A stretch of 64,000 nucleotides of DNA from Marinobacter halotolerans (lineage in GTDB: Bacteria > Pseudomonadota > Gammaproteobacteria > Pseudomonadales > Oleiphilaceae): positions 1,736,001-1,800,000 of the forward strand of contig NZ_VMHP01000001.1 in NCBI RefSeq assembly GCF_008795985.1, in the 5' to 3' direction. Of the stretch, positions 8,445 through 16,129 are shown piece after piece. Each line of letters begins with the position of its first letter. The first letter of the stretch is position 1. The translations under genes were made by a program, and so were the position numbers. The notes beneath the pieces are model-generated. The model was not told the origin of the DNA and ran no database searches. It saw nothing but the letters and a program-made list of their open reading frames with translations.

Positions 8445-9122
8445 TTACCGGTACCGATCAAGTTGTAACCATCGCGTAAGTCGGGATTGAGGGTTACGGC
8501 TGAGGGACCAGGGCAACCAGACCATGACGGCCAGAATGCCTAGGCCGGCCGCAACGGTCAGCGCCGGGTTGAGCGAGAATGTGTTGCCCAGACCGGCGAA
8601 GACCACCGTCATGGGCAGCATGCCCACAAAAGTCGCGATCGCAAAGCGCCAGGCATGAACACTGGTGACGCCGGCGGCGTAACTGATCAGTGCAAATGAA
8701 AACACCGGTACCAAGCGAGTGATCAGAATGGTCAGCGTCAGAAAGCGCTGTGATCCATCCCTGGCCAGAACCGGGTTATCGGGAAAACGCCTGCAGATTG
8801 CTTCTCGCCCCAGACACCGGGCAATCCAGAAAGCTGCCATGGCGCCAATTAGCGCGCCGGTAGCCGCGATGGCGGTGCCGGCAAACACACCGAAAGCGAG
8901 GCCTGCAGTAGCACTGACAGGCAGGGTGGGAATGGGGCCGACGACCACGGCAATCACCATTAACAGCATCAGCAACAGGGGGCCAACGACACCCTGGCTC
9001 TGAAGCCAGCTGGCCAGTACATCCGGTGAGAGCTTTGCGGGTAATCCCAGAATTTGCAGCAGCCACCAGGCGCCTGCCAGCGCGGAGATGACCAAAACAA
9101 CCACGGCGATTCTGAGTGCCAT
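8445..9122 (-). CDS. TVP38/TMEM64 (DedA-like) membrane protein
   Basis: The 225-residue protein is strongly hydrophobic with about six membrane segments. The SNARE-associated/VTT domain spans about residues 40-180: GPIPTLPVSATAGLAFG, TGALIGAMAAFWIARCLGRE and the LVPVFSFALISYAAGVTSV segment. VTT proteins act in membrane-lipid handling, and DedA relatives act as lipid scramblases or flippases; the exact role is unknown. A paralogous domain is fused to a flavoprotein in the divergent gene across the 316-bp gap. Confidence 0.87.
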   Translation of the reverse strand: MALRIAVVVLVISALAGAWWLLQILGLPAKLSPDVLASWLQSQGVVGPLLLMLLMVIAVVVGPIPTLPVSATAGLAFGVFAGTAIAATGALIGAMAAFWIARCLGREAICRRFPDNPVLARDGSQRFLTLTILITRLVPVFSFALISYAAGVTSVHAWRFAIATFVGMLPMTVVFAGLGNTFSLNPALTVAAGLGILAVMVWLPWSLSRNPQSRLTRWLQLDRYR

Positions 9123-9438
9123 CTGGGGCCTTTTTCAAAACGGGTAAATGGTGGACCAGGAGCCGATCCGGTTCGCAGGAATTCTAGCGGGGTTTGTCTG
9201 CGTTGTCGGCAGTCCCTGACGCTTTCCACTCCGTATAAGCGCGCTTGGGACACCGTTTTTAGGACCTTGTGATAAAGATGTTATTGGACATCCAAAACCC
9301 GCTGACGGATGGTATGTCTATGTCCTGTATGGATAGTTACTGTTTTATGAGTAAGCGTTCAAAAATTTTAGTCGGAACACCGTGTAACATCCAGCGCCTG
9401 TTCGTGTCTTTCAGGGCGTAGCGTTTCTATTTTCAACG
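9123..9438. other. Divergent intergenic region between two TVP38 genes
   Basis: These 316 bp separate the minus-strand TVP38 gene from the plus-strand TVP38-flavoprotein fusion and presumably hold both promoters. The half nearest the fusion (about 9260-9435) is visibly AT-richer than its surroundings. A short CATCC/GGATG dyad sits near 9290-9312. No promoter pair good enough to name, and no ORF or RNA gene, was seen. Confidence 0.4.
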
Positions 9439-11640
9439 ATGGATCAAACTATGAATTCGAAAAAGCTCATTCTGCTGATCGTGATCGGCGCCGTGGTGGC
9501 GCTGTTTATAGGCTTTGGCGGCCCGGAAGTGCTGACACTGGAAAACCTCCAGAAGCATCAGTCTTCCATTGGCCAGTGGATCAGCCAGAATCTGCTTGTG
9601 GCAGTGCTTGGGTTTGCCGCGGTTTATGTGGTGGTGACGGCGCTGTCGCTTCCCGGTGCAGCGATCATGACACTCGCCGGCGGTGCGTTTTTCGGCAATA
9701 TCTACGGTCTGATCGCGGTGTCGGTGGCCTCAACGGTGGGTGCTTCTCTGGCTTTCCTGGTGGCCCGCTTCCTGATGAGGGACACACTGCGTAACCGATA
9801 CGCGGAAACCGTGGCGAAAATGGACCGGGGTATCGCCAAAGACGGCGCGTTTTATCTGGCAACCCTGCGCCTGGTTCCGGTATTCCCCTTTTTCCTGATC
9901 AACCTGGCCATGGGTCTGACCGGCATGAAATTGAAGACCTATGCGCTGGTCAGCTGGGTGGCGATGCTGCCGGGCACCTTCGTTTACGTGAATGCAGGCA
10001 CCCAGCTTGCCCAGATTGAGTCCACCGGGGACATTCTTTCGGCGGACCTGCTGCTGTCGTTTGCGCTGCTGGGCCTGTTCCCGCTGATTGCCAAGTTCAT
10101 CGTCGGCTTCATCCGCAAGCGCCGCGTCTACGCAGGCTGGCAGAAGCCCGATTCGTTTGATTACAACCTGCTGGTGATTGGCGGTGGTTCTGCAGGCCTG
10201 GTATCGGCCTACATCGCCGCGGCCGTCAAAGCGAAGGTAGCGCTGATTGAAAAGGACAAGATGGGCGGCGACTGCCTGAATACCGGGTGCGTGCCGTCGA
10301 AGGCTTTGATCCGCAGCGCCAAGGCCGCGGACACCATGCGACACGCCAATCGTTACGGCCTGGAATCGGTGCCGGTGAAAGGCTCGTTTGCCAAGATCAT
10401 GGGCCGGGTTCAGGACGTGATCGCCAAGGTGGAGCCCCACGATTCGCCGGAGCGTTACCGTAGCCTGGGTGTGGACTGCATCTCTGGCACCGCCAGCTTC
10501 GTATCCCCCTGGGAATTGGAAGTGGTGCATAACGACGGACGCACCGAGCGCCTGACGGCAAAGAGTATTGTGGTAGCCACCGGTGGCAAGCCTGCCATGC
10601 CGCCGATTCCGGGGCTGGCGGACATGGATCCGCTGACGTCGGATAACCTCTGGAATTTGGAAACCCAGCCCGAGCGCTTGCTGGTGCTGGGCGGCGGCCC
10701 CATCGGGTCCGAGCTTGCCCACGCTTTCCAGCGTCTGGGCAGCCAGGTGATCCAGGTCGAGATGGGCGATCGCCTGCTGGCCAAGGAAGACGCGGATGTG
10801 TCGGATCTGATCCGCAAGCAGTTTGAAGACGACGGTATTGATCTGCGCCTGAACCATGCCGCCAAGGAGTTTGCAGTAGAAGACGGCGAGAAAGTGGCAT
10901 ACTGCGACCATAACGGCGAGCGGGTGCGGATTCCGTTTGACCAGGTGCTGGTGGCGGTGGGCCGTGCGGCGCGGACCGATGGCCTGGGGTTGGACAAAAT
11001 CGGGGTCGAAACCCTGCCAAATGGCACAGTGCCGGTGGAGGAAGACATGAGCCTGCGCTTCCCCAACATCTTCGCCTGTGGCGATGTCGCCGGCCCCTAC
11101 CAGTTTACCCATGCAGCCGCCCACCAGGCCTGGTATGCGGCGGTGAACGGGCTGTTCGGACAGTTCAAGCGGTTCAAGGTGGATTACCGGGTCATGCCCT
11201 GGGTGACTTTCACCTCGCCGGAAGTGGCCCGGGTGGGGCTGAGTGAGGCGGAAGCCAAAGAGCGAGGTGTCGCTTACGAAGTGACCCGTTACGGCCTGGA
11301 CGATCTGGACCGGGCGATTGCCGAGAGCGACGATTACGGCTTTATCAAAGTGCTGACGCCGCCGGGCAAGGACAAGATTCTGGGTGCCGTCGTTGTTGGT
11401 ACCCACGCGGGTGAGATTCTGGCGGAATTCACCCTGGCCATGAAGCACGGCCTGGGCCTGAACAAGATACTGGGTACCATTCATCCGTACCCGACCTGGA
11501 ACGAGTCTGCCAAGTTTGCCGCCGGCGAATGGAAACGCGCACACGCACCCCAGGGCATACTCCGCCTGCTGGAGAAGCTCCATGGCTGGCAGCGTGGTGA
11601 TCGATCTGAGCGCAAATCAGCGATCGAACGTACAACCTAA
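9439..11640 (+). CDS. Fusion of TVP38/TMEM64 membrane domain with FAD/NAD(P) disulfide oxidoreductase
   Basis: One 733-residue chain carries two families. Residues 1 to about 225 form a TVP38/TMEM64 membrane domain (LSLPGAAIMTLAGGAFFG; LRLVPVFPFFLINLAMGLTG). Residues about 235-715 form a mercuric reductase/lipoamide dehydrogenase-type flavoprotein: FAD loop VIGGGSAGLVSA, redox pair C279-L-N-T-G-C284 followed by VPSKAL, NAD loop VLGGGPIGSELA, second FAD motif IFACGDVAG, and the C-terminal dimer-interface IHPYPTWNE. There is no N-terminal HMA domain and no C-terminal vicinal cysteine pair as in true MerA, so mercury reduction is unlikely. It is probably a membrane-anchored thiol/disulfide or quinone-linked reductase. 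The radical SAM gene follows 33 bp downstream. Confidence 0.9.
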   Translation: MDQTMNSKKLILLIVIGAVVALFIGFGGPEVLTLENLQKHQSSIGQWISQNLLVAVLGFAAVYVVVTALSLPGAAIMTLAGGAFFGNIYGLIAVSVASTVGASLAFLVARFLMRDTLRNRYAETVAKMDRGIAKDGAFYLATLRLVPVFPFFLINLAMGLTGMKLKTYALVSWVAMLPGTFVYVNAGTQLAQIESTGDILSADLLLSFALLGLFPLIAKFIVGFIRKRRVYAGWQKPDSFDYNLLVIGGGSAGLVSAYIAAAVKAKVALIEKDKMGGDCLNTGCVPSKALIRSAKAADTMRHANRYGLESVPVKGSFAKIMGRVQDVIAKVEPHDSPERYRSLGVDCISGTASFVSPWELEVVHNDGRTERLTAKSIVVATGGKPAMPPIPGLADMDPLTSDNLWNLETQPERLLVLGGGPIGSELAHAFQRLGSQVIQVEMGDRLLAKEDADVSDLIRKQFEDDGIDLRLNHAAKEFAVEDGEKVAYCDHNGERVRIPFDQVLVAVGRAARTDGLGLDKIGVETLPNGTVPVEEDMSLRFPNIFACGDVAGPYQFTHAAAHQAWYAAVNGLFGQFKRFKVDYRVMPWVTFTSPEVARVGLSEAEAKERGVAYEVTRYGLDDLDRAIAESDDYGFIKVLTPPGKDKILGAVVVGTHAGEILAEFTLAMKHGLGLNKILGTIHPYPTWNESAKFAAGEWKRAHAPQGILRLLEKLHGWQRGDRSERKSAIERTT

Positions 11641-11673
11641 AAATTCGAATAGTGACCAGAAAACGGAGCAAGC

Positions 11674-12636
11674 ATGCCCCTGACTCAAACAGCAGAAAAG
11701 CGCATTCCGGCGGTGGAAGTACTCGAGCCCCGGGCGCGCGACAGCTGGACCCATACTCGCAACGGCGATCCGCGTGGGTACATCGATTCCGACAAGCTGA
11801 AAGAGCTGTGGATCCACACCGGCACCGCCTGCAACCTGGCCTGCCCCTTCTGTCTGGAAGGCTCTCACCCCGGTGATGGTCGCATTCCGGGCATGAAGCT
11901 GAGCGATGTGAAGCCGTTTATCCACGAAGCGCTGGATATGGGCGTTGAGCAGTTCTCCTTCACCGGCGGCGAGCCGTTCGTGATCCGGGATTTTGTCAAT
12001 ATCCTGAATTACGCCAGCCAGCACCGGCCCTGTTTCGTGCTGACCAACGCCACGGACCCGCTGCTGAAACGCAAGCACCAGGTGACGCCGTTGCTGGACA
12101 ACCCCTATCCGATCCACTGGCGCGTCAGCCTGGACTTCCCGGACCGGGCCCGTCATGACGTGGACCGCGGCCAAGGCAGTTTCGACAAAGCGCTGGAAGG
12201 CATTCGCTGGCTGGTAGATCAGGGCTTTGAAGTGTCCATCGCTCGCCAGACGGATGAAAACGAGCATCCGGCGGATGTAGAAGCAGCTTTCCGCGGCATT
12301 TTCCGCGACTGGGGCATTCCGGAAACTTTGGCCTTCACGGCTTTCCCGGATCTGGGCACGCCCGGCTCGGAAGATGGCAGCCCGGAAATCACGGAAACCT
12401 GCATGGAGAAGTATCCCACCAAAGAGGCCCGTTCCCATTTCATGTGTACTTACACGCGTATGTTGGTGAAGCGGGATGATCAGGTTCGGGTGTATGCCTG
12501 CACGCTGGTGGATGATGATCCGCAGTATGATCTTGGGGGTACGCTGGCGGAGAGCATGGATGAGCGCATTATGTTGCGGCATCACCGGTGTTTTGCCTGT
12601 TATCGGTTTGGGGCCAGTTGTTCGGCTCCGTCTTGA
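11674..12636 (+). CDS. Radical SAM protein of unknown function
   Basis: The 320-residue protein has the radical SAM cluster motif C53-N-L-A-C57-P-F-C60 (CxxxCxxC), followed by the SAM-binding FSFTGGEPF at about residues 94-102. The C-terminal third is rich in cysteine (MCTYTRM, VYACTLV, then CFACYRFGASC at the extreme end), suggesting an auxiliary iron-sulfur cluster as in SPASM-like proteins. The substrate is unknown. It follows the membrane flavoprotein by 33 bp, so that enzyme could be its electron or thiol partner; this is inference. It is unlike ArsS, MoaA or PqqE in motif context. Confidence 0.85.
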   Translation: MPLTQTAEKRIPAVEVLEPRARDSWTHTRNGDPRGYIDSDKLKELWIHTGTACNLACPFCLEGSHPGDGRIPGMKLSDVKPFIHEALDMGVEQFSFTGGEPFVIRDFVNILNYASQHRPCFVLTNATDPLLKRKHQVTPLLDNPYPIHWRVSLDFPDRARHDVDRGQGSFDKALEGIRWLVDQGFEVSIARQTDENEHPADVEAAFRGIFRDWGIPETLAFTAFPDLGTPGSEDGSPEITETCMEKYPTKEARSHFMCTYTRMLVKRDDQVRVYACTLVDDDPQYDLGGTLAESMDERIMLRHHRCFACYRFGASCSAPS

Positions 12637-12689
12637 TTTTGGAGTTGCCTTCGGTTTTAGGACTGGTTGCTGGGAGTTGGCGGCATGGT

Positions 12690-12767
12690 GGTAGGTTTTT
12701 ATTTCTTTGGGAAAAAGAACTCGCTTCGCTCAGACACCTTTATTCCCGGCAGAAATAAAAACCTACC
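12690..12767. repeat. Long intergenic palindrome 1
   Basis: Perfect 16-bp arms GGTAGGTTTTTATTTC (12690-12705) and GAAATAAAAACCTACC (12752-12767) flank a 46-bp middle. A second nested pair, GGGAA-AAAG and CTTTA-TTCCC, continues the stem with one bulge. The element is in the 411-bp gap after the radical SAM gene. It could act as a terminator of that unit, but its size and nested symmetry look more like a dispersed intergenic (REP/MITE-like) element. No second copy was seen in this window. Confidence 0.7.
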
Positions 12768-12881
12768 CCCACACCGCGGTTAGCCACTGCTATTCGTTGG
12801 TTAAAACCCCAAGACGAAAGATCTTTTGAAGTCTCGTTGAGCGCCGGGGACGGCAAAACGGGTGTCAGAACAAGGGGGCGG

Positions 12882-12974
12882 TAGACCGGGGTTCAAAAAA
12901 TGTGGCGCGCCATGGACGGCGCGCCTCAAGCCCCCATGGATGGGCTCGTAAGCGTTTTTTTGAACCCCGGTCTA
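12882..12974. repeat. Long intergenic palindrome 2
   Basis: Perfect 19-bp arms TAGACCGGGGTTCAAAAAA (12882-12900) and its reverse complement (12956-12974) flank a 55-bp core that contains smaller GGCGCGCC and CCCATGGATGGG palindromes. The arms extend outward with two mismatches (GGGGGCG versus CGTCCCC). It shares no sequence with palindrome 1. The layered symmetry and lack of coding capacity suggest a non-autonomous mobile or REP-like repeat. Apart from the two palindromes, 12637-13047 holds no feature I can see except a GAGGA ribosome site before the symporter. Confidence 0.7.
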
Positions 12975-13047
12975 TCGTCCCCGAAAACTCCAGAGCCAGC
13001 AGCCCAATAAAGGCCCCGGAACAAAAAAAGAAGAGGAAAACAGAACA

Positions 13048-14451
13048 ATGAATTTCACGGAAGCTTCCCTGTTTTGGGGATTCCTGGTGGTTTATGGGGT
13101 GGTGATGTATGTGCTGTCACCCAAGAGCAAGAGCGCTGATTCTTTCTACAAAGGCGCCGACGATCAGGGTAATCCGGTGAGTCAGTGGTCACTGACGGCC
13201 AGTATTTTTATCAGCTGGATTTTTGCCAAGTCGGTGACCAATGCCGCCAACCTGGGTGCCGCCTATGGTGTGACGGGCGGGCTGGCTTATGCCAGTTACT
13301 GGCTGTCGATTCCGGTGGCCGGCTACATCATCTATCTGATCCGCACACAGACCGGCGCGCGCAGCCTGCAGGAATTTCTGACGTCACGGTTTGGCCGGCT
13401 GGCCAGTCTGGCGTTTGCGGCGGCGATTCTGATTCGTTTGTACAACGAGGTCTGGAGTAATACCGCCGTGGTGGGCGGCTACTTCGGGCTGCCCGGCGAG
13501 TGGCCCTATTACACCGCTGCCATGCTGTTCACCATGTTTACCCTGGCCTACAGCCTGAAAGGCGGCCTGCGTTCGTCGATTTTCACCGATGTCATCCAGA
13601 CCTTTGTGTTTGTGTTCTTCGTGGGCGCGGTGCTGTTTCTGATTATTCCGGTGAACGATACCAGTGCCCTGCTGACCAATGGCGAATTCAAACTCAATGC
13701 CGGCTTTGATCTTCTGCTGGTGGCGCTGCTGCAGATGTTCAGTTACCCCTTCCATGATCCGGTGCTGACTGACCGGGGTTTTGTGAACAAAGAGAAAACC
13801 ATGCTCAAGAGCTTTATTGTGGCCGGGCTGCTGGGTTTTGTGGCGGTGTTTATTTTCAGCCTGGTGGGCGTGCATGCGCGGCTTAATGGTATTGAAGCCA
13901 TGGGCAATGCGCCGGCGGCGGTTGGTCAATCCCTGGGTCTGGCGGCGCTCTTCTTTATGAGTGTGATCATGATGACGTCTGCCGGCTCTACCCTGGATTC
14001 CACCTTCAGCTCCCTCGCCAAGTCCCTGGCTGTGGATCTGCCGCGCCTTGCAAAGCGGGCTCAGGATCGGTTGCCGAGTGTGCGTGTAGGTGCGTTGATC
14101 ATGATCATCTTTGCGTTCCTGGGTAATATTCCGATGTTTGCCGGCACCGATATACTTCTGGCCACGACCATTTCCGGCACCATGGTGATGGGGCTGGCGC
14201 CGGTGTTCCTGTTTTATGGTTTTACCCGCTGGTCGCCCTGGAGTTTCCATCTCAGTTTCTGGACCGGGCTGGGGCTGGGTGTGTTGTTGGCGGCGGGGTT
14301 GATTCCGGCCAGCTGGGCGATTGGTGATGGCGCTTACGCCTTGCTGTTGGGTACAAACGCCTACGGATTCATTATCTGCACCGTCGGTTTCTTCCTGCCG
14401 CTGGCATGGCGGCTGCTGGTGGGTCGTTCGCTGGCCGCGGGCGAGGTCTGA
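13048..14451 (+). CDS. Sodium:solute symporter (SSS family)
   Basis: The 467-residue protein has about 12-13 transmembrane helices. SSS features include the early SWIFAKSVTNAANLG segment, YSLKGGLRSSIFTDVIQTFVF (the classic G-G-L-x-A/S-x-x-x-T-D-x-x-Q signature) and the SAGSTLDSTFSSLAKSLAVD core helix (T/S-A-x-S-T-x-D-S). It is expected to import an unidentified organic solute with Na+. GAGGA lies 10 bp before the ATG. The phosphoesterase-like gene starts 2 bp after its stop, so the two are cotranscribed. Confidence 0.9.
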   Translation: MNFTEASLFWGFLVVYGVVMYVLSPKSKSADSFYKGADDQGNPVSQWSLTASIFISWIFAKSVTNAANLGAAYGVTGGLAYASYWLSIPVAGYIIYLIRTQTGARSLQEFLTSRFGRLASLAFAAAILIRLYNEVWSNTAVVGGYFGLPGEWPYYTAAMLFTMFTLAYSLKGGLRSSIFTDVIQTFVFVFFVGAVLFLIIPVNDTSALLTNGEFKLNAGFDLLLVALLQMFSYPFHDPVLTDRGFVNKEKTMLKSFIVAGLLGFVAVFIFSLVGVHARLNGIEAMGNAPAAVGQSLGLAALFFMSVIMMTSAGSTLDSTFSSLAKSLAVDLPRLAKRAQDRLPSVRVGALIMIIFAFLGNIPMFAGTDILLATTISGTMVMGLAPVFLFYGFTRWSPWSFHLSFWTGLGLGVLLAAGLIPASWAIGDGAYALLLGTNAYGFIICTVGFFLPLAWRLLVGRSLAAGEV

Positions 14452-14453
14452 TC

Positions 14454-15404
14454 GTGACAGAAGGGCGCAGTTGTCCCATCGCCTATCGCTATAAGCCCGA
14501 GCTTCTCTGCGCAGAGCCAGAAAAGGTCGATGCCGATGTGATTTATATCATTGGCGGGCTCTATGGAAATTCCTGCGCCCTGGATGAGATCGAGCGGATG
14601 GCGCGGGAAGAGGAGCGGCAGGGGCGTTCTGTTGAGCTGGTTTTCAATGGCGACTTTAACTGGTTTAACGTCAGTGACGATCTGTTTCGGGACATCAACG
14701 AAAGGGTACTGAAACACAGGGTCAGTCTGGGTAATGTTGATTACGAGTTGGCAAACCCTAACGACGGGGCTGGCTGTGGGTGTGCCTATCCCGACTTTGT
14801 GGATCAGGCCGTGGTTGAACGGTCCAACGCCATTATGGAGCGTCTGCAACAGGTAGCCGCCCGACATCCGGATATCCAGGGCAGGCTGGCCGAGCTGCCC
14901 CGGTACCGGTGTCTGTTGTTTGGAGGCCTAAAGGTTTTGGTCCTTCATGGTGACCCGGAGTCCCTGGCCGGCTGGGGGCTGGCCTACGAAGCCTTTGCCG
15001 GTGGTAATGAATCCATTCTGAATGACTGGTTCCAGCGTTCGGATGCCGACATTATTGCCTGTACCCACACCTGCCTGCCGGTGTTGTGGTCGGCTCAGGT
15101 AGAGGGGCGTCCGCGAGTTGTGGCCAATAATGGTTCCGCCGGTATGGGGAATCTCAGGTCCGATGCCCGGGGATTGATTACCCGTGTCGCGCTGGGCTCT
15201 GACCATGACAGTTCCCTGACACGGCTGCACAACCGCGGAGTTAATGTGTCGCTGGTGCCGGTCGAGTTTGATAACCGTGCCTGGTTGTCAGAATTTGACC
15301 GGCTCTGGCCCATTGCCTCGCCGGCAGCGGATTCCTATCGCGAGCGGCTGGTGACAGGCACGTCTCTTGAAGTTGCTGATCTGTTGTTTCCCCGCAGGAG
15401 CTGA
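14454..15404 (+). CDS. Metallophosphoesterase-like protein with degenerate metal sites
   Basis: The 316-residue protein follows the order of calcineurin-like phosphoesterase blocks, with changes. GGLYGNSCALDEIE replaces G-D-x-H-G; LVFNGDFNWFN resembles G-D-x-x-D/N; SLGNVDYELAN resembles G-N-H-D/E; VLVLHGDP resembles the H-G motif; and ACTHTCLPV resembles G-H-T-H. Several metal ligands (D and H of block 1, H of block 3) are missing, so catalysis is doubtful or unusual. GTG 14454 is the likely start, with GAGG just upstream overlapping the symporter end. Coupling to the symporter suggests both handle one compound, not identified. Confidence 0.68.
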   Translation: MTEGRSCPIAYRYKPELLCAEPEKVDADVIYIIGGLYGNSCALDEIERMAREEERQGRSVELVFNGDFNWFNVSDDLFRDINERVLKHRVSLGNVDYELANPNDGAGCGCAYPDFVDQAVVERSNAIMERLQQVAARHPDIQGRLAELPRYRCLLFGGLKVLVLHGDPESLAGWGLAYEAFAGGNESILNDWFQRSDADIIACTHTCLPVLWSAQVEGRPRVVANNGSAGMGNLRSDARGLITRVALGSDHDSSLTRLHNRGVNVSLVPVEFDNRAWLSEFDRLWPIASPAADSYRERLVTGTSLEVADLLFPRRS

Positions 15405-15491
15405 TGAATTGCGGCGCTGGAAAACTCGGGCAGGCGGTCTATTCTGTTCTATGGGGGGCGGAGGTTGGCTTTGGGTCGCCGGTGGCGTCAC

Positions 15492-15519
15492 TTGATAAAT
15501 ATTTTGTGGTCTATATAAT
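15492..15519 (+). promoter_or_regulatory. Sigma-70-type promoter of ectA
   Basis: TTGATA (15492-15497) and TATAAT (15514-15519) are separated by 16 bp in AT-rich DNA, 34 bp before the ectA start codon. The -10 is a perfect consensus. AT-rich sigma-70-type promoters in front of ectA are usual for osmotically induced ectoine genes. Confidence 0.72.
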
Positions 15520-15553
15520 TCAACACTAATTTTTTAAGCGAAACTTTCACGAC

Positions 15554-16063
15554 ATGACTTCAGATAGCGCGAATTCCACCGCCATTGTTCTGCGTCCCCC
15601 GGTCAAGGACGATGGCTATCGACTGCACCAGCTCGTGGACCAGTGTCCGCCACTGGACCCCAATTCCATCTACTGCAACCTCCTGCAGTGCAGCCATTTT
15701 GCCGCCACCGGCGTTGCCGCTGAAAAGGACGGCGATCTGGTAGGTTTCATTTCGGGATATATTCCGCCCGAACAGCCTGAAACGGTTTTCGTCTGGCAGG
15801 TTGCCGTTCACGAAAAGGGTCGGGGCGCCGGTCTTGCGAAGCGGATGCTCAAGGATATTGTGGGGCGGGACGCTTGTCGCAACGTCACCCACATGGAAAC
15901 CACCATTACTGCTGACAATGAAGCTTCCTGGGCGCTCTTCCGCTCATTTGCCAGGGATATGGGAGCCGAGCTGACCCATCACGAGCATTTTGAAAAAGAC
16001 GCTCATTTTGGTGGTCACCACGATTCCGAGTTCCTTCTGAGAATCGGGCCTTTCAAGGCATAA
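15554..16063 (+). CDS. ectA: L-2,4-diaminobutyrate N-acetyltransferase EctA
   Basis: EctA transfers acetyl from acetyl-CoA to L-2,4-diaminobutyrate, giving N-gamma-acetyl-diaminobutyrate, the EctC substrate in ectoine synthesis. The 169-residue GNAT protein shows the family blocks CPPLDPNSIYCNLLQCSHF (about residues 31-49), VGFISGYIPPEQPETVFVWQ, and the acetyl-CoA loop GRGAGLAKRML, followed by METTITADNEASWALF. These are diagnostic of EctA, not generic GNAT. Normally ectB and ectC follow; here the next gene is the ectoine-type aspartokinase, 66 bp downstream. ectB and ectC must be elsewhere or lost. Confidence 0.92.
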   Translation: MTSDSANSTAIVLRPPVKDDGYRLHQLVDQCPPLDPNSIYCNLLQCSHFAATGVAAEKDGDLVGFISGYIPPEQPETVFVWQVAVHEKGRGAGLAKRMLKDIVGRDACRNVTHMETTITADNEASWALFRSFARDMGAELTHHEHFEKDAHFGGHHDSEFLLRIGPFKA

Positions 16064-16129
16064 GCACGAATGAATTCACTCAATTCACTTCTTGTGCAGA
16101 GAACGTGCAACGAAATTAACGGATAGTTT

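Noticed and set aside
9730..11583. 617-codon open frame on the minus strand
   Set aside because: Antisense of the TVP38-flavoreductase fusion, which has clear FAD, NAD and redox motifs; the antisense frame has none.
9439..11640. Mercuric reductase (merA) call
   Set aside because: No heavy-metal-associated domain, no C-terminal vicinal cysteines, and no mer genes nearby.
3347..12636. Arsenosugar biosynthesis cluster
   Set aside because: DUF547, TVP38, flavoreductase and radical SAM genes are present but ArsM, ArsS and the glycosyltransferases are absent, and unrelated operons lie between.
12637..13047. Small ORF or RNA gene in the palindrome-rich gap
   Set aside because: The ORF fragments lack ribosome sites and the structure is explained by two palindromic repeats.
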